Positions 46,689 through 54,737 of a stretch of 64,000 nucleotides of DNA are shown piece after piece. The stretch covers positions 865,304 through 929,303 of the forward strand of contig NZ_RRCO01000001.1 in NCBI RefSeq assembly GCF_003862475.1. The letters run 5' to 3'. Position 1 is the first letter of the stretch; the number at the start of each line of letters is the position of its first letter. A model generated the notes under the pieces. It saw only the letters and a list, made by a program, of their open reading frames with translations. It searched no databases and had not been told where the DNA came from. Made by a program: the position numbers and the translations under genes. The DNA is from Lachnoanaerobaculum gingivalis. GTDB lineage: Bacteria; Bacillota; Clostridia; Lachnospirales; Lachnospiraceae.

Positions 46689-46813
46689 TGTTCCTCCAAA
46701 AAATAAATACTTAAGACTAAAAGTCTTACATCTCTTTTATATATTCTATATTTAAGAAAAACTTATGTGAATGGTAATATTTTAATATAATGAGTAAATT
46801 TTTAATCTTTAAA

Positions 46814-47536
46814 TTAAATGTTACCTCTGTACTCTGAAGGACTCATTCCCACCGCTCTTTTGAATACCTTTGTAAAGTAGTTTGAATCAGTATACCCCAC
46901 ACTTGCACCGACCTCTTTTATATTAAAACCGACATCCTTTAAAAGCACTTTTGCCTTATCTATTCTTACCTTTGTCAGATAGTTTATAAAAGTATCATCA
47001 AAGAGCTGTTTAAAAATCTTTGAAAAATATACATCGGAATATCCAAGTATACCAGCCACATCTCCGGCACTTATATCCCTCTTATAATTCTCTTTTATAT
47101 ATTTTTTAATTGCGCTTTTTTGTGACTCCTGTAAGTTCTCATTTACACTGTTTTCCAGACTTAATTCTTTTATATTTACTATGGCTTCACTGATAAGTCC
47201 TGTAAGTTTTTCATCCTTCCAGGGCTTTAAAAGATAATCAAACGCTTTTATATGCATAGCCTCTATAGCATAGTCAAATCTGTCATAGGCTGTTATAAAA
47301 ATAATAATGCAATCGGGATTTTTCTCTCTGAGAAGCTTTGCCAACTCTATTCCGTTCATTCCCGGCATTTCAATATCCAAAAGTGCAATATTTATTTCTG
47401 TCTCATCGCTTATCTGTGCCGCCTGTTTTCCGTTACTTGCCATGAATATCTCAAGCTCATTTAAAAAAAACTTCTTAATTGTCTTTTCAAGTACCTTCAG
47501 CTCAAGATTTTCGTCATCCGCTATCAGTAAATTCAC
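46814..47536 (-). CDS. YesN/AraC-family response regulator of the TRAP locus
   Basis: 240-residue regulator. Receiver: DDEN at 6-9, phosphoacceptor Asp in IALLDIEMPGMNG and Lys in DYLLKPWKDE. C-terminal AraC domain: RDISAGDVAGILGYSDVYFSKIF and VGASVGYTDSNYFTKVFK. It lies 125 bp upstream of dctP and 14 bp after the kinase, so it presumably activates dctPQM. Confidence 0.93.
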   Translation of the reverse strand: MNLLIADDENLELKVLEKTIKKFFLNELEIFMASNGKQAAQISDETEINIALLDIEMPGMNGIELAKLLREKNPDCIIIFITAYDRFDYAIEAMHIKAFDYLLKPWKDEKLTGLISEAIVNIKELSLENSVNENLQESQKSAIKKYIKENYKRDISAGDVAGILGYSDVYFSKIFKQLFDDTFINYLTKVRIDKAKVLLKDVGFNIKEVGASVGYTDSNYFTKVFKRAVGMSPSEYRGNI

Positions 47537-47550
47537 ATTCTCTCCTTTCT

Positions 47551-49023
47551 CTAATCAGTTTGCGGTATCAGAAAATATACCACTGTCATTTTTCCTTCTT
47601 TTGAGTATATTCTCAAATCGCCTGTTTTATACATATTCTTTATACGTTTATAGATATTTCCGAAACCTATTCCGAGTTTTGCGGTAGGTCTCTCTCTCAT
47701 AAAATCTTTCAACTGAGAGAGTCTTTCATCATTTATGCCGACACCTGTATCAGCCACGATGATATGAAGCATATCTTCCTTCTCCCATACTCTTATCACT
47801 ACCTTGCCGCCTTCTTCTTTTTTGGAAATACCATGAACTATTGCATTTTCCACTATAGGCTGAAGTGAAAATGAAGGAATATAAACATTGCCGTTGTCAA
47901 CTTTTGAAACTATATCGTATGAAACACGATCTCCGAAACGCATTTTCTGTATATACATATAGTCATTTACTATGCTCAGTTCTCTTTCAAGGCTTACCTG
48001 CTTTTCATCGGTCTTTAAGCTGTATCTGAATATATTTCCAAGCGCCCTTATCATATCCTCCGTTTCCTTGGCATCTTCCAGATTGGCTGATGCGGCTATG
48101 ATATTTAGGGTGTTGAACAGAAAATGAGGGTTTATCTGATTTTTGAGCAGGTCAAATCTTGCCTCATTGAGCCTTTTTTCCATGTTCATCTTTTCCATGG
48201 CCTCTTTATGCAAAAGTTCCGAAAGCTCATATCTTTCCTCTAAACTTGAAATATATGCGGAGGTGGCATGCTTCATCTTGTTAAAGGCTTTTGTCAAATC
48301 TCCCATCTCATCCTTATTTCGTATTATGATATCCTTATCCGAAAAATCATTTTTGGTGATATTTTTTGATATCTCAACCATCCTGTTTATAGGTGAGATT
48401 ATCAGAGCCTGTAACTTGAATGCCATATAAATTATCAATACTATGATAGGTATCAGTATTATCCCAAGTACAAGAGGCATTTTCTTAAAGAATTCGGCCC
48501 TCTTTTGATATATTGCATTGTTTTCACTGAGAGTAACATCCATCAGTCTTTCCCCATAGCTTATAAGATAATCCTGCATTTCATACACATTATATACTTT
48601 TTCTATAAAATCCTTAGCTTCATATTTATCATCTATTATTTCCTGTCTTTTGGCCGCATATACCGGATAACTGTTTTTTATACTCCATATTTTGGCATAT
48701 CTTTCATTATCCATATGCATTATATCAAGTTCCAACTTATCAACTATTTCATCCGTTCTTTTGCAACTTGCCAACAATTCATCTATATTGTCCCTGTTTC
48801 TTATAAAGATGCTAAGGTTCGCCTTTTCCTTTGTCATCGCATCCTGTAACTCATAACAAAGTGATATCTCATTTATTATCTCACCGAAACCTGAAGAGGT
48901 GTATTCCACAACAAAAAAATCAAAACATAAATTCACTATCAATGCCGAAACTACGGCAATAATGAAAATACCGATTTTTACTTTTATCGATTGATTTAAA
49001 ACTTTTTTTCTCATAAATGCCAT
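47551..49023 (-). CDS. YesM-type sensor histidine kinase of the TRAP locus
   Basis: 490-residue kinase. A helix at about 14-36, an extracellular all-helical region of about 140 residues (four-helix-bundle type), a second helix near 180-200, HAMP (LIISPINRMVEISKNI) and a coiled coil precede the kinase core with the phosphoacceptor in NQINPHFLFNTLN. The ATPase domain shows LQPIVENAIVHGISK and DTGVGI. Its sensor differs from the Cache-like one of the other YesM in this window, in keeping with a different ligand, probably the TRAP solute. Confidence 0.92.
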   Translation of the reverse strand: MAFMRKKVLNQSIKVKIGIFIIAVVSALIVNLCFDFFVVEYTSSGFGEIINEISLCYELQDAMTKEKANLSIFIRNRDNIDELLASCKRTDEIVDKLELDIMHMDNERYAKIWSIKNSYPVYAAKRQEIIDDKYEAKDFIEKVYNVYEMQDYLISYGERLMDVTLSENNAIYQKRAEFFKKMPLVLGIILIPIIVLIIYMAFKLQALIISPINRMVEISKNITKNDFSDKDIIIRNKDEMGDLTKAFNKMKHATSAYISSLEERYELSELLHKEAMEKMNMEKRLNEARFDLLKNQINPHFLFNTLNIIAASANLEDAKETEDMIRALGNIFRYSLKTDEKQVSLERELSIVNDYMYIQKMRFGDRVSYDIVSKVDNGNVYIPSFSLQPIVENAIVHGISKKEEGGKVVIRVWEKEDMLHIIVADTGVGINDERLSQLKDFMRERPTAKLGIGFGNIYKRIKNMYKTGDLRIYSKEGKMTVVYFLIPQTD

Positions 49024-49084
49024 CCTAAAAACATATAATAAAAGGATACTACAAAAAAAAATTTTCTTCCATAGTATCCCTCAT

Positions 49085-49774
49085 TTATATATTATGTATT
49101 TCCAGTATATTTGATAATAAAAATCCCAAAAATGTTTTCTTTTTATATCTTATAAAATCACTGTATGCAAGCTTATACCCTCTCCCCCATGATGATATAT
49201 AAAAAAATTCTTCTCCGTTTTCTTTTTTATAATCATAAATCAGCACATAATGCGCATATATCTTTGCTGTATTACCGGTTTGAATATCTGTAACCTCTAT
49301 GCCCTTTTCCTTTTTTAAAAAAGATAAAAGGTCCGGTCCTACTCCGAGGATTACAGGCATCCCTGTCTTCAGACTTTTATTTACCTTTGAAAGTATATCG
49401 AAACCCAATCCCCATCTTGCTTTCAAAGAAAGTTTATTTTCTTTGAAATAAGAATTTATGCCTCTTGCAAGGGCAAATCCTGTAAGTCCCTTTATAATAG
49501 GTCTATCAAGGATATTTAAATACTTCCTGTAGACCATAAGTACAAAGGCTGTGAATGTATCTTTGCTGACTGTATTTTTGCTCTTGTATACAGACTTCCA
49601 AAAGCACATCAAAAAATTGCATATGGCAATTATTCCGCAACCGTATTCTTCTATATCCTTATACCCAAGGCTTAGAAACCAACCTTGATTTCCGCCTATA
49701 TAAGATTTTTTATCATCTGTTATAAGAAGATCGTTTTCAATTGATCTACATGCTATGGTCGGCAAATGTGGCAT
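49085..49774 (-). CDS. C39-like (papain-fold) cysteine protease family protein, putative
   Basis: 229-residue soluble protein. Cys46 in EEYGCGIIAICNFL follows a Y/W-rich approach as in C39 peptidases, and His175 in KIYAHYVLIYDY lies before a strand-rich segment with FYISSWGRGY, where a third catalytic residue could sit. No signal peptide. The start MPHLPTIAC is chosen for GGGAGGGAG and lies within the end of nrdG (29-base overlap). Function unknown; peptide cleavage is only suggested by fold and residue order. Confidence 0.65.
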   Translation of the reverse strand: MPHLPTIACRSIENDLLITDDKKSYIGGNQGWFLSLGYKDIEEYGCGIIAICNFLMCFWKSVYKSKNTVSKDTFTAFVLMVYRKYLNILDRPIIKGLTGFALARGINSYFKENKLSLKARWGLGFDILSKVNKSLKTGMPVILGVGPDLLSFLKKEKGIEVTDIQTGNTAKIYAHYVLIYDYKKENGEEFFYISSWGRGYKLAYSDFIRYKKKTFLGFLLSNILEIHNI

Positions 49775-50294
49775 CTCCCTCCCAAAGTACTGTCTTTCCT
49801 TCTTTAGCACTTTGTTTCACATCAATAATTCTCTGATTTGAACTTCCCCTAAATCTCAATGTAATATCGAAGAGCTCCTGTACAAACTCACCGTCCACAA
49901 TCACATCACAAAGCGATAAGATTTTTTTTGTTTCATCAAAATAGGCTCTTCCGCCTGGAACAAGGTCCACATCATAAGTGTATCCGGAGTATATCCAAAG
50001 GCTTTTATAAGGATATCTTTTTTTAAACTCCTCTATAAACGGCAGTATTCCCTTCTGATTTGCCTTTTCCATAGGTTCTCCGCCAAGTATTGTAATTCCC
50101 GATATATACTCGGGCTCTACAGACTTTAATATATCTTCTATGGTTTCATCTGTAAATTCTTTACCGTATTTAAAATCCCATGCCGTCTCGTTAAAACAAC
50201 CTTTACATGCATGTGTACAACCTGATACAAATAAAGAAGTCCTTACTCCCGGACCGTTTGCTATATCATCATATTTTATATTTGCATAATTCAT
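49746..50294 (-). CDS. nrdG: Anaerobic ribonucleoside-triphosphate reductase activating protein
   Basis: 182-residue radical-SAM activase. The 4Fe-4S motif is Cys26, Cys30 and Cys33 in GCTHACKGCFNE; GEPM and VDGEFV are also typical. It generates the glycyl radical on NrdD so that anaerobic dNTP synthesis can run. No nrdD is in the window, although nrdDG usually sit together. Its start overlaps the aroF stop as TAATG. Confidence 0.94.
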   Translation of the reverse strand: MNYANIKYDDIANGPGVRTSLFVSGCTHACKGCFNETAWDFKYGKEFTDETIEDILKSVEPEYISGITILGGEPMEKANQKGILPFIEEFKKRYPYKSLWIYSGYTYDVDLVPGGRAYFDETKKILSLCDVIVDGEFVQELFDITLRFRGSSNQRIIDVKQSAKEGKTVLWEGDATFADHSM

Positions 50295-51322
50295 TATAAC
50301 ATTTCAGCCATTTCCAAAAGGAGCTTCTTTGAATCTTCAAATCCCAGACATGGATCTGTAATAGATTTTCCGTATATATGCTCCTCAATTTTCTGGTTTC
50401 CCTCTTCTATATAACTCTCAATCATTACACCCTTTACAAAATTTCCTATCTCCTGTGAATATCTCATAGAGTGTAACACCTCTTTTACTATACGAACCTG
50501 CTCTTTATACTTCTTATTTGAATTTGAATGATTTGCATCCACAATAACGGCAGGATTTTTAATATCTCTTTCCATATAAAGATCTAAAAGAAGTCTAAGA
50601 TCCTCATAGTGATAGTTTGGCAAACACTGACCGTGCTTATTTACCGCACCTCTCAGTATTGCATGTGATAAAGGATTTCCGTCAGTCTTTATCTCATAGT
50701 TTCTATAGATAAACTCATGTGACTGTTGTGCGGCATATATCGCATTGAGCATTACAGACATATCTCCGCTGGTAGGATTTTTCATACCTACAGGTACATC
50801 AACTCCTGATGATGTAAGTCTGTGCTGCTGATTTTCCACAGATCTTGCACCGACTGCAATATAGCTCATTAAATCGTCCAAGTATCCGAGATTATCAGGG
50901 TATAACATCTCATCTGCCGTAAATAATCCTGTTTCTTCTATAACTCTAAGATGCATCTTTCTGATTGCAATAATTCCCTCGTGTACATTGGGCTTTTTTT
51001 CAGGATTCGGCTGATGCAAAAGTCCCTTATATCCGTCTCCGTTGGTTCTCGGTTTATTTGTATAGACTCTTGGAATAACTATTATTTTATCCTTGACTTC
51101 CTCCGCCACTTTTGTAAGCCTGCTTGCATAATCAAGTACGGAATCCTCATTATCTGCAGAACAAGGACCTATTACAGCCAAAATTCTTTTGCTTTTTCCT
51201 GTGATTACATCCGCTATTTCTTTATCAAATTCTTTTTTCTTTGCCTCAAGTTCTTTACTTAAAGGATACTTATCTATGATTTCTTCCGGACTTGGTAGAT
51301 TACTGATATATTTTATTCCCAT
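50294..51322 (-). CDS. aroF: 3-deoxy-7-phosphoheptulonate (DAHP) synthase, type I-alpha
   Basis: 342-residue enzyme condensing PEP and erythrose-4-phosphate, the first step of aromatic amino-acid synthesis. Recognisable parts are VIGPCSADN, PRVYTNKPRTNGDGYKG, GARSVENQQHRL (phosphate binding), VGMKNPTSGD and VDANHSNSNKK. It is of the AroFGH type. The start MGIKYISN is preceded by GAGG; upstream in-frame ATGs lack one. The promoter is back-to-back with that of tyrS. Confidence 0.95.
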   Translation of the reverse strand: MGIKYISNLPSPEEIIDKYPLSKELEAKKKEFDKEIADVITGKSKRILAVIGPCSADNEDSVLDYASRLTKVAEEVKDKIIVIPRVYTNKPRTNGDGYKGLLHQPNPEKKPNVHEGIIAIRKMHLRVIEETGLFTADEMLYPDNLGYLDDLMSYIAVGARSVENQQHRLTSSGVDVPVGMKNPTSGDMSVMLNAIYAAQQSHEFIYRNYEIKTDGNPLSHAILRGAVNKHGQCLPNYHYEDLRLLLDLYMERDIKNPAVIVDANHSNSNKKYKEQVRIVKEVLHSMRYSQEIGNFVKGVMIESYIEEGNQKIEEHIYGKSITDPCLGFEDSKKLLLEMAEML

Positions 51323-51420
51323 AATTGCCTCTTTCATTATATATGTTTTGAACTTCAACAGCTCCAAACTTTATTATGTATTCTTTTCAGTTAAACGGTA
51401 TCTCCATATAACATTTTAAC

Positions 51421-51449
51421 AGTATAAATTAATCGTAAAAAATTATCAA
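51421..51449 (-). promoter_or_regulatory. aroF promoter
   Basis: Minus-strand TTGATA and TATACT with a 17-base spacer, giving a leader of about 90 bases before the aroF start. Confidence 0.78.
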
Positions 51450-51460
51450 GTCTTTATTAC

Positions 51461-51481
51461 TTTAAAGTTCTAAACTTTAAA
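51461..51481. promoter_or_regulatory. Palindrome between the aroF and tyrS promoters
   Basis: TTTAAAGTT-CTA-AACTTTAAA is a perfect 9+9 inverted repeat located between the two divergent -35 boxes (12 and 17 bases away). Its symmetry and position fit an operator for one regulator controlling both aromatic genes. Confidence 0.6.
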
Positions 51482-51497
51482 TATTCAAAGTGCAAGC

Positions 51498-51526
51498 TTG
51501 ATTCTTTTTAATTACTTTGTTATACT
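51498..51526 (+). promoter_or_regulatory. tyrS promoter
   Basis: TTGATT and TATACT with a 17-base spacer, about 55 bases before the tyrS start codon. The short leader leaves no room for a T-box. Confidence 0.8.
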
Positions 51527-51580
51527 TCTTTTTATGAAATTTTATCAGCTGTAGCTGCAATAAATAAAGGATGGATATAT

Positions 51581-52807
51581 ATGAATTGTTATGATGAATT
51601 AAAGACAAGAGGACTTATTGCCCAGGTTACAAACGAAGAAGAAATCAGTAAAATGATAAATAACGGAGAAGCCACATTCTATATCGGTTTCGACCCTACA
51701 GCAGACAGCTTACATGTAGGACATTTTATGGCACTTTGCCTTATGAAGAGACTTCAAATGGCAGGCAACAAGCCTATCGCTTTGGTAGGCGGCGGTACCG
51801 GTATGATCGGTGACCCTTCAGGAAGAAGCGACCTTAGAAAAGTCCTTACAATAGAAGATATCGATCACAACTGTGAATGTTTCAAAAAGCAGATGAGCCG
51901 CTTTATCGAGTTCGGTGAGAATAAGGCCAGAATGGTAAACAATGCCGATTGGCTTAGAGATTTAAACTACATGGAGTTTATCCGTGATATAGGTCCGCAT
52001 TTTTCAGTAAACAATATGCTCAGAGCAAAATGTTATGAAAACCGTATGGCAAACGGGCTCTCATTCCTTGAGTTTAACTATATGATACTTCAAAGTTTTG
52101 ACTTCTATAAGCTTTTCCTTGACTACGGTTGCAATATGCAGTTCGGTGGTGACGATCAGTGGTCAAATATGCTTGGCGGTACTGAGCTTATCAGAAGAAA
52201 GCTTGGAAAAGATGCACATGCTATGACTATTACCCTTTTACTAAACTCAGAGGGCAAGAAAATGGGCAAAACCGTCGGCGGTGCTGTTTGGCTTGATCCA
52301 AATAAAACAACTCCTTTTGAGTTCTACCAGTACTGGAGAAATCTTCCTGATGCTGACGTTCTTACCTGCCTTAGAATGCTTACCTTCCTTCCTCTTGAGC
52401 AGATAGAGGAAATGTCTAAATGGGAAGGTGCCAAACTTAATGAAGCTAAGGAAATCCTTGCAATGCATCTTACAGAGCTTGTACATGGCAAGGAAGAGGC
52501 CGAAAAGGCAAATGCCGCAAGCAAGTCTCTATTTGTAGGCGGTGGCGATATGAGCAATGTTCCTACATATGTTTTGCAGGATGAGGATTACAGAGACGGT
52601 ACTATAGATCTTTCAGGTGTGCTTGTAGTCAGCGGACTTTCAAAGACCAGATCCGAAGCCAGAAGAAATATCGAACAGGGCGGTGTTTCCATAGAAGGTG
52701 AAGTTATAAATGATGTAAAGAAAACTTTTACAAAAGAAGATTTTGCAGGCGAAGGACTTCTTGTTAAGAGAGGAAAGAAAAACTTCTGCAAGGTTAAATC
52801 AGAATAA
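51581..52807 (+). CDS. tyrS: Tyrosyl-tRNA synthetase
   Basis: 408-residue class I synthetase. The HIGH-type motif is SLHVGHFMAL, tyrosine-binding residues are in FLEFNYMILQSFDFYKLF and FGGDDQWSN, and the KMSKS loop is KKMGKTVGG. The C terminus has an S4 RNA-binding domain (GLSKTRSEARRNIEQGGVSI). AAGGATGGA precedes the ATG at somewhat long spacing. Followed by the two-hairpin repeat whose second hairpin can serve as its terminator. Confidence 0.97.
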   Translation: MNCYDELKTRGLIAQVTNEEEISKMINNGEATFYIGFDPTADSLHVGHFMALCLMKRLQMAGNKPIALVGGGTGMIGDPSGRSDLRKVLTIEDIDHNCECFKKQMSRFIEFGENKARMVNNADWLRDLNYMEFIRDIGPHFSVNNMLRAKCYENRMANGLSFLEFNYMILQSFDFYKLFLDYGCNMQFGGDDQWSNMLGGTELIRRKLGKDAHAMTITLLLNSEGKKMGKTVGGAVWLDPNKTTPFEFYQYWRNLPDADVLTCLRMLTFLPLEQIEEMSKWEGAKLNEAKEILAMHLTELVHGKEEAEKANAASKSLFVGGGDMSNVPTYVLQDEDYRDGTIDLSGVLVVSGLSKTRSEARRNIEQGGVSIEGEVINDVKKTFTKEDFAGEGLLVKRGKKNFCKVKSE

Positions 52808-52819
52808 AATTTTTTAAGG

Positions 52820-52901
52820 GGCTGTCGGGAAATGATAGTCATAAGAAAGGGTGGTGTAGCTCAAAATGAGTCACACCACCCTAAGTTTTTACATAAAAAA
52901 A
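52820..52901 (+). repeat. 82-nt two-hairpin repeat, copy 1
   Basis: Hairpin 1 is CTGTC-GGGAAAT-GATAG. Hairpin 2 is a 14-base stem GGGTGGTGTAGCTC / GAGTCACACCACCC (52849-52862 with 52868-52881) around AAAAT, with one A/C mismatch and one G-T pair, then CTAAG and five T. It can terminate tyrS. A second copy at 63911-63992, same orientation, is identical at 71 of 82 positions, and the changes in the stems keep pairing. Confidence 0.9.
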
Positions 52902-52916
52902 TAATATTTCAAAAAA

Positions 52917-53210
52917 TCATCTTAAATGATCATTTGCTTCATATATATAAACAAATATATATAGAGCAAGTGTAAGAAAAAAACTTGATATTTCCAAAAA
53001 TAAACTATCAACAATTATTCCTATTATACATACTGCCATTGAAGCAGCTATTCCAAAAAAGTAGATAGATAGTAGTTTAGAAATCTTATTATAATTATAA
53101 TATCCTGCTTTCATATTTGCCAAGGCTCTGGATATATTATTATCTTTGCAAAATAAAAAATATAAGCCTAATACAAATGAAATTATTAAAATTATTATAC
53201 ATCTAAACAT
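52917..53210 (-). CDS. Small membrane protein of unknown function
   Basis: 97-residue hydrophobic protein with three predicted helices (about 2-18, 45-67 and 70-90) and a short polar loop NMKAGYYNYNKISK. The layout resembles DUF3784-like small membrane proteins but similarity is weak. No good ribosome site precedes the ATG, so expression is uncertain. Confidence 0.4.
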   Translation of the reverse strand: MFRCIIILIISFVLGLYFLFCKDNNISRALANMKAGYYNYNKISKLLSIYFFGIAASMAVCIIGIIVDSLFLEISSFFLTLALYIFVYIYEANDHLR

Positions 53211-53253
53211 TTATGACCAACCCACAACATTCCAAATACTATAAGAAAACATT

Positions 53254-53722
53254 TCATTGTGAAACCATACTGCCAGTGCTTGAGTTTTCCATATTGTCAT
53301 CTATCATATTCGACTTTTTGGCTGCAAACGAAAGCAGGCTCCCCTGTACTAAAATGGAGAGCAGCACTATAAAAAACACACTGTGAAAAATATCATATTC
53401 CGAAACGGTATTTAAGGTTGCCGTTATTGCGAAAACTATTGATAACGCTCCCCTAAATCCCGCCCAGGATATAAGAAATATCTGATTTAATCCGGCTTTA
53501 AACGGCAGCAGCAGTGACACCGTAAACGGTCTGGCAATAAGTGTGATAAAGACCGCCAAAATTAAGGCAGTCGGAGCTATCTGAGGAAGCCTTGAAGGAT
53601 ATGCAAGGAGTCCCAAAATGAAAAAAATAACTATCTGCATAAGTCCGGTGTTTGCCTGAAAGAATATTCAGCCACACACATAATAATATGACCAATGCCG
53701 TAATCAATAAAACTAAATTCAT
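53254..53722 (-). pseudogene. Potassium/proton antiporter (NhaP2/CvrA-like), internally deleted
   Basis: The first ~19 codons (MNLVLLITALVILLCVWLN) with a good GGAGG site are the start of a CPA1 antiporter. The frame then jumps by deletion and frameshift, near 53665, to a late part of the same protein (FFQANTGLMQIVIFFILGLL, later RPFTVSLLLPF and ISWAGFRGALSIVFAI), which continues about 125 codons. Roughly 250 residues in between are gone and the reading frame is broken. Intact relatives are near 500 aa. It follows the DeoR gene by 18 bp. Confidence 0.85.
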
Positions 53723-53740
53723 GCATCCTCCGTAAAAGGA

Positions 53741-54475
53741 CTATGTTTTTGCAGATTTATCAAGCAGCCTGCTCTCCTCACTTGAAAATTCTCTGTCTGT
53801 AATAACTGCGGTGTAGTCGGAAAGCTCATTTATAATATGAAGTCCGTCTCTGTCAAACTTTGAATTGTCCACAGCCAGTATCGAAACCTTACACTGCTCT
53901 ATCACAATTTTTTTTAAAAAAGCTTTTTCAATGGTGGGCGTCATTACCTGAAGCTTGTCATTAATACTTGCGGCTCCGAAAAAACCTATATCAAAAGAGA
54001 ATTTTTTAATCATATCCATAGCATAGTAGCCGTATACGCTTTTTGTACTCTTTTGCACCGTGCCCCCGCATATTATGAGGTCACAGTCGGAATTTACAAG
54101 CAGGGAAGCTATTTCTATGTCATTTGTAACTATGGTAAGATTGTTTATATTCATTATATTTTTGGCAATCTCAAATGTTGTTGTGCCTGCGTCAAGGAAT
54201 ACCGCCATTCCGTCATGTACATACTTAGCCGCATTTGCGGCGATTTTTATCTTGCTTTCATGGTTTTTTATCCTTTTAGCTTCGTATGTGACTTCGGTTT
54301 TTCTCACCGCTCCGCCGTAGCATCTCTCAATAAGTCCGGACTCATCAAGCTTTTTCAAATCTCGGCGGATAGTCATTGTGCTTACCCCCAATGTTTTAGC
54401 AAGATATTCCACCTCTGCCACACCGCTTTCTCTGATAATATTTATAATTTCCAGCTGCCTTTCGCCACTTAGCAT
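53741..54475 (-). CDS. DeoR/GlpR-family transcription regulator
   Basis: 244-residue repressor. The N-terminal winged helix has EYLAKTLGVSTMTIRRDLKKL, and the C-terminal sugar-phosphate-sensing domain has FLDAGTTTFEIAKNI and GGTVQKSTKSVYG. It lies downstream of the acid-sugar permease gene and is the likely repressor of the operon that starts at the four-carbon acid-sugar kinase, where a 14-base direct repeat overlaps the promoter. Confidence 0.92.
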   Translation of the reverse strand: MLSGERQLEIINIIRESGVAEVEYLAKTLGVSTMTIRRDLKKLDESGLIERCYGGAVRKTEVTYEAKRIKNHESKIKIAANAAKYVHDGMAVFLDAGTTTFEIAKNIMNINNLTIVTNDIEIASLLVNSDCDLIICGGTVQKSTKSVYGYYAMDMIKKFSFDIGFFGAASINDKLQVMTPTIEKAFLKKIVIEQCKVSILAVDNSKFDRDGLHIINELSDYTAVITDREFSSEESRLLDKSAKT

Positions 54476-54537
54476 ATATCCTTCCTCAATCCGGCAGGGG
54501 AGGTGAAACCAACCCTACTCGTCTGCGCTGGGGGCGT

Positions 54538-54580
54538 GCGCCTTTTGTCGCTAATGTCCTTTCGCCCCCGTGTGCATAAA
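54538..54580 (-). repeat. 43-bp inverted repeat, left copy (gntP-deoR spacer)
   Basis: 40 of 43 bases match the reverse complement of 56194-56236 in the spacer on the other side of gntP. It contains CGCCCCCG and an imperfect GCGCCTTTTGTCGC hairpin, and GGGGGCG upstream pairs with its CGCCCCC. Confidence 0.88.
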
Positions 54581-54694
54581 AAACTCCACAGCATAGCAGT
54601 ATCAAAAGCTCATACGGGCAGTGATTGCATATGTGTGGAGTTACCGCAAATTATTTTGTTGTTCACCATAACTGCCTGCTTATAGGGGCGAAAG
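54559..54694 (-). terminator. Structured spacer with nested stems between gntP and deoR
   Basis: An outer perfect 10-bp stem (CTTTCGCCCC 54559-54568 with GGGGCGAAAG 54685-54694) encloses a 9-bp stem (AACTCCACA 54582-54590 with TGTGGAGTT 54634-54642). On the minus strand the inner stem is followed by six U, so it may terminate or attenuate transcription before deoR. The rest of the 260-bp spacer has no gene. Confidence 0.55.
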
Positions 54695-54737
54695 CCACCG
54701 CTCCCGCCTGTATTGTAGTAACAGTATATCACAGGCT

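Noticed and set aside
51527..51580. T-box riboswitch before tyrS
   Set aside because: The leader is only about 50 bases and has neither the AGGGTGG-type T-box sequence nor a specifier stem.
54503..54685. Plus-strand 60-codon frame in the gntP-deoR spacer
   Set aside because: It consists of the inverted repeat and hairpin sequences and has no ribosome site or recognisable protein features.
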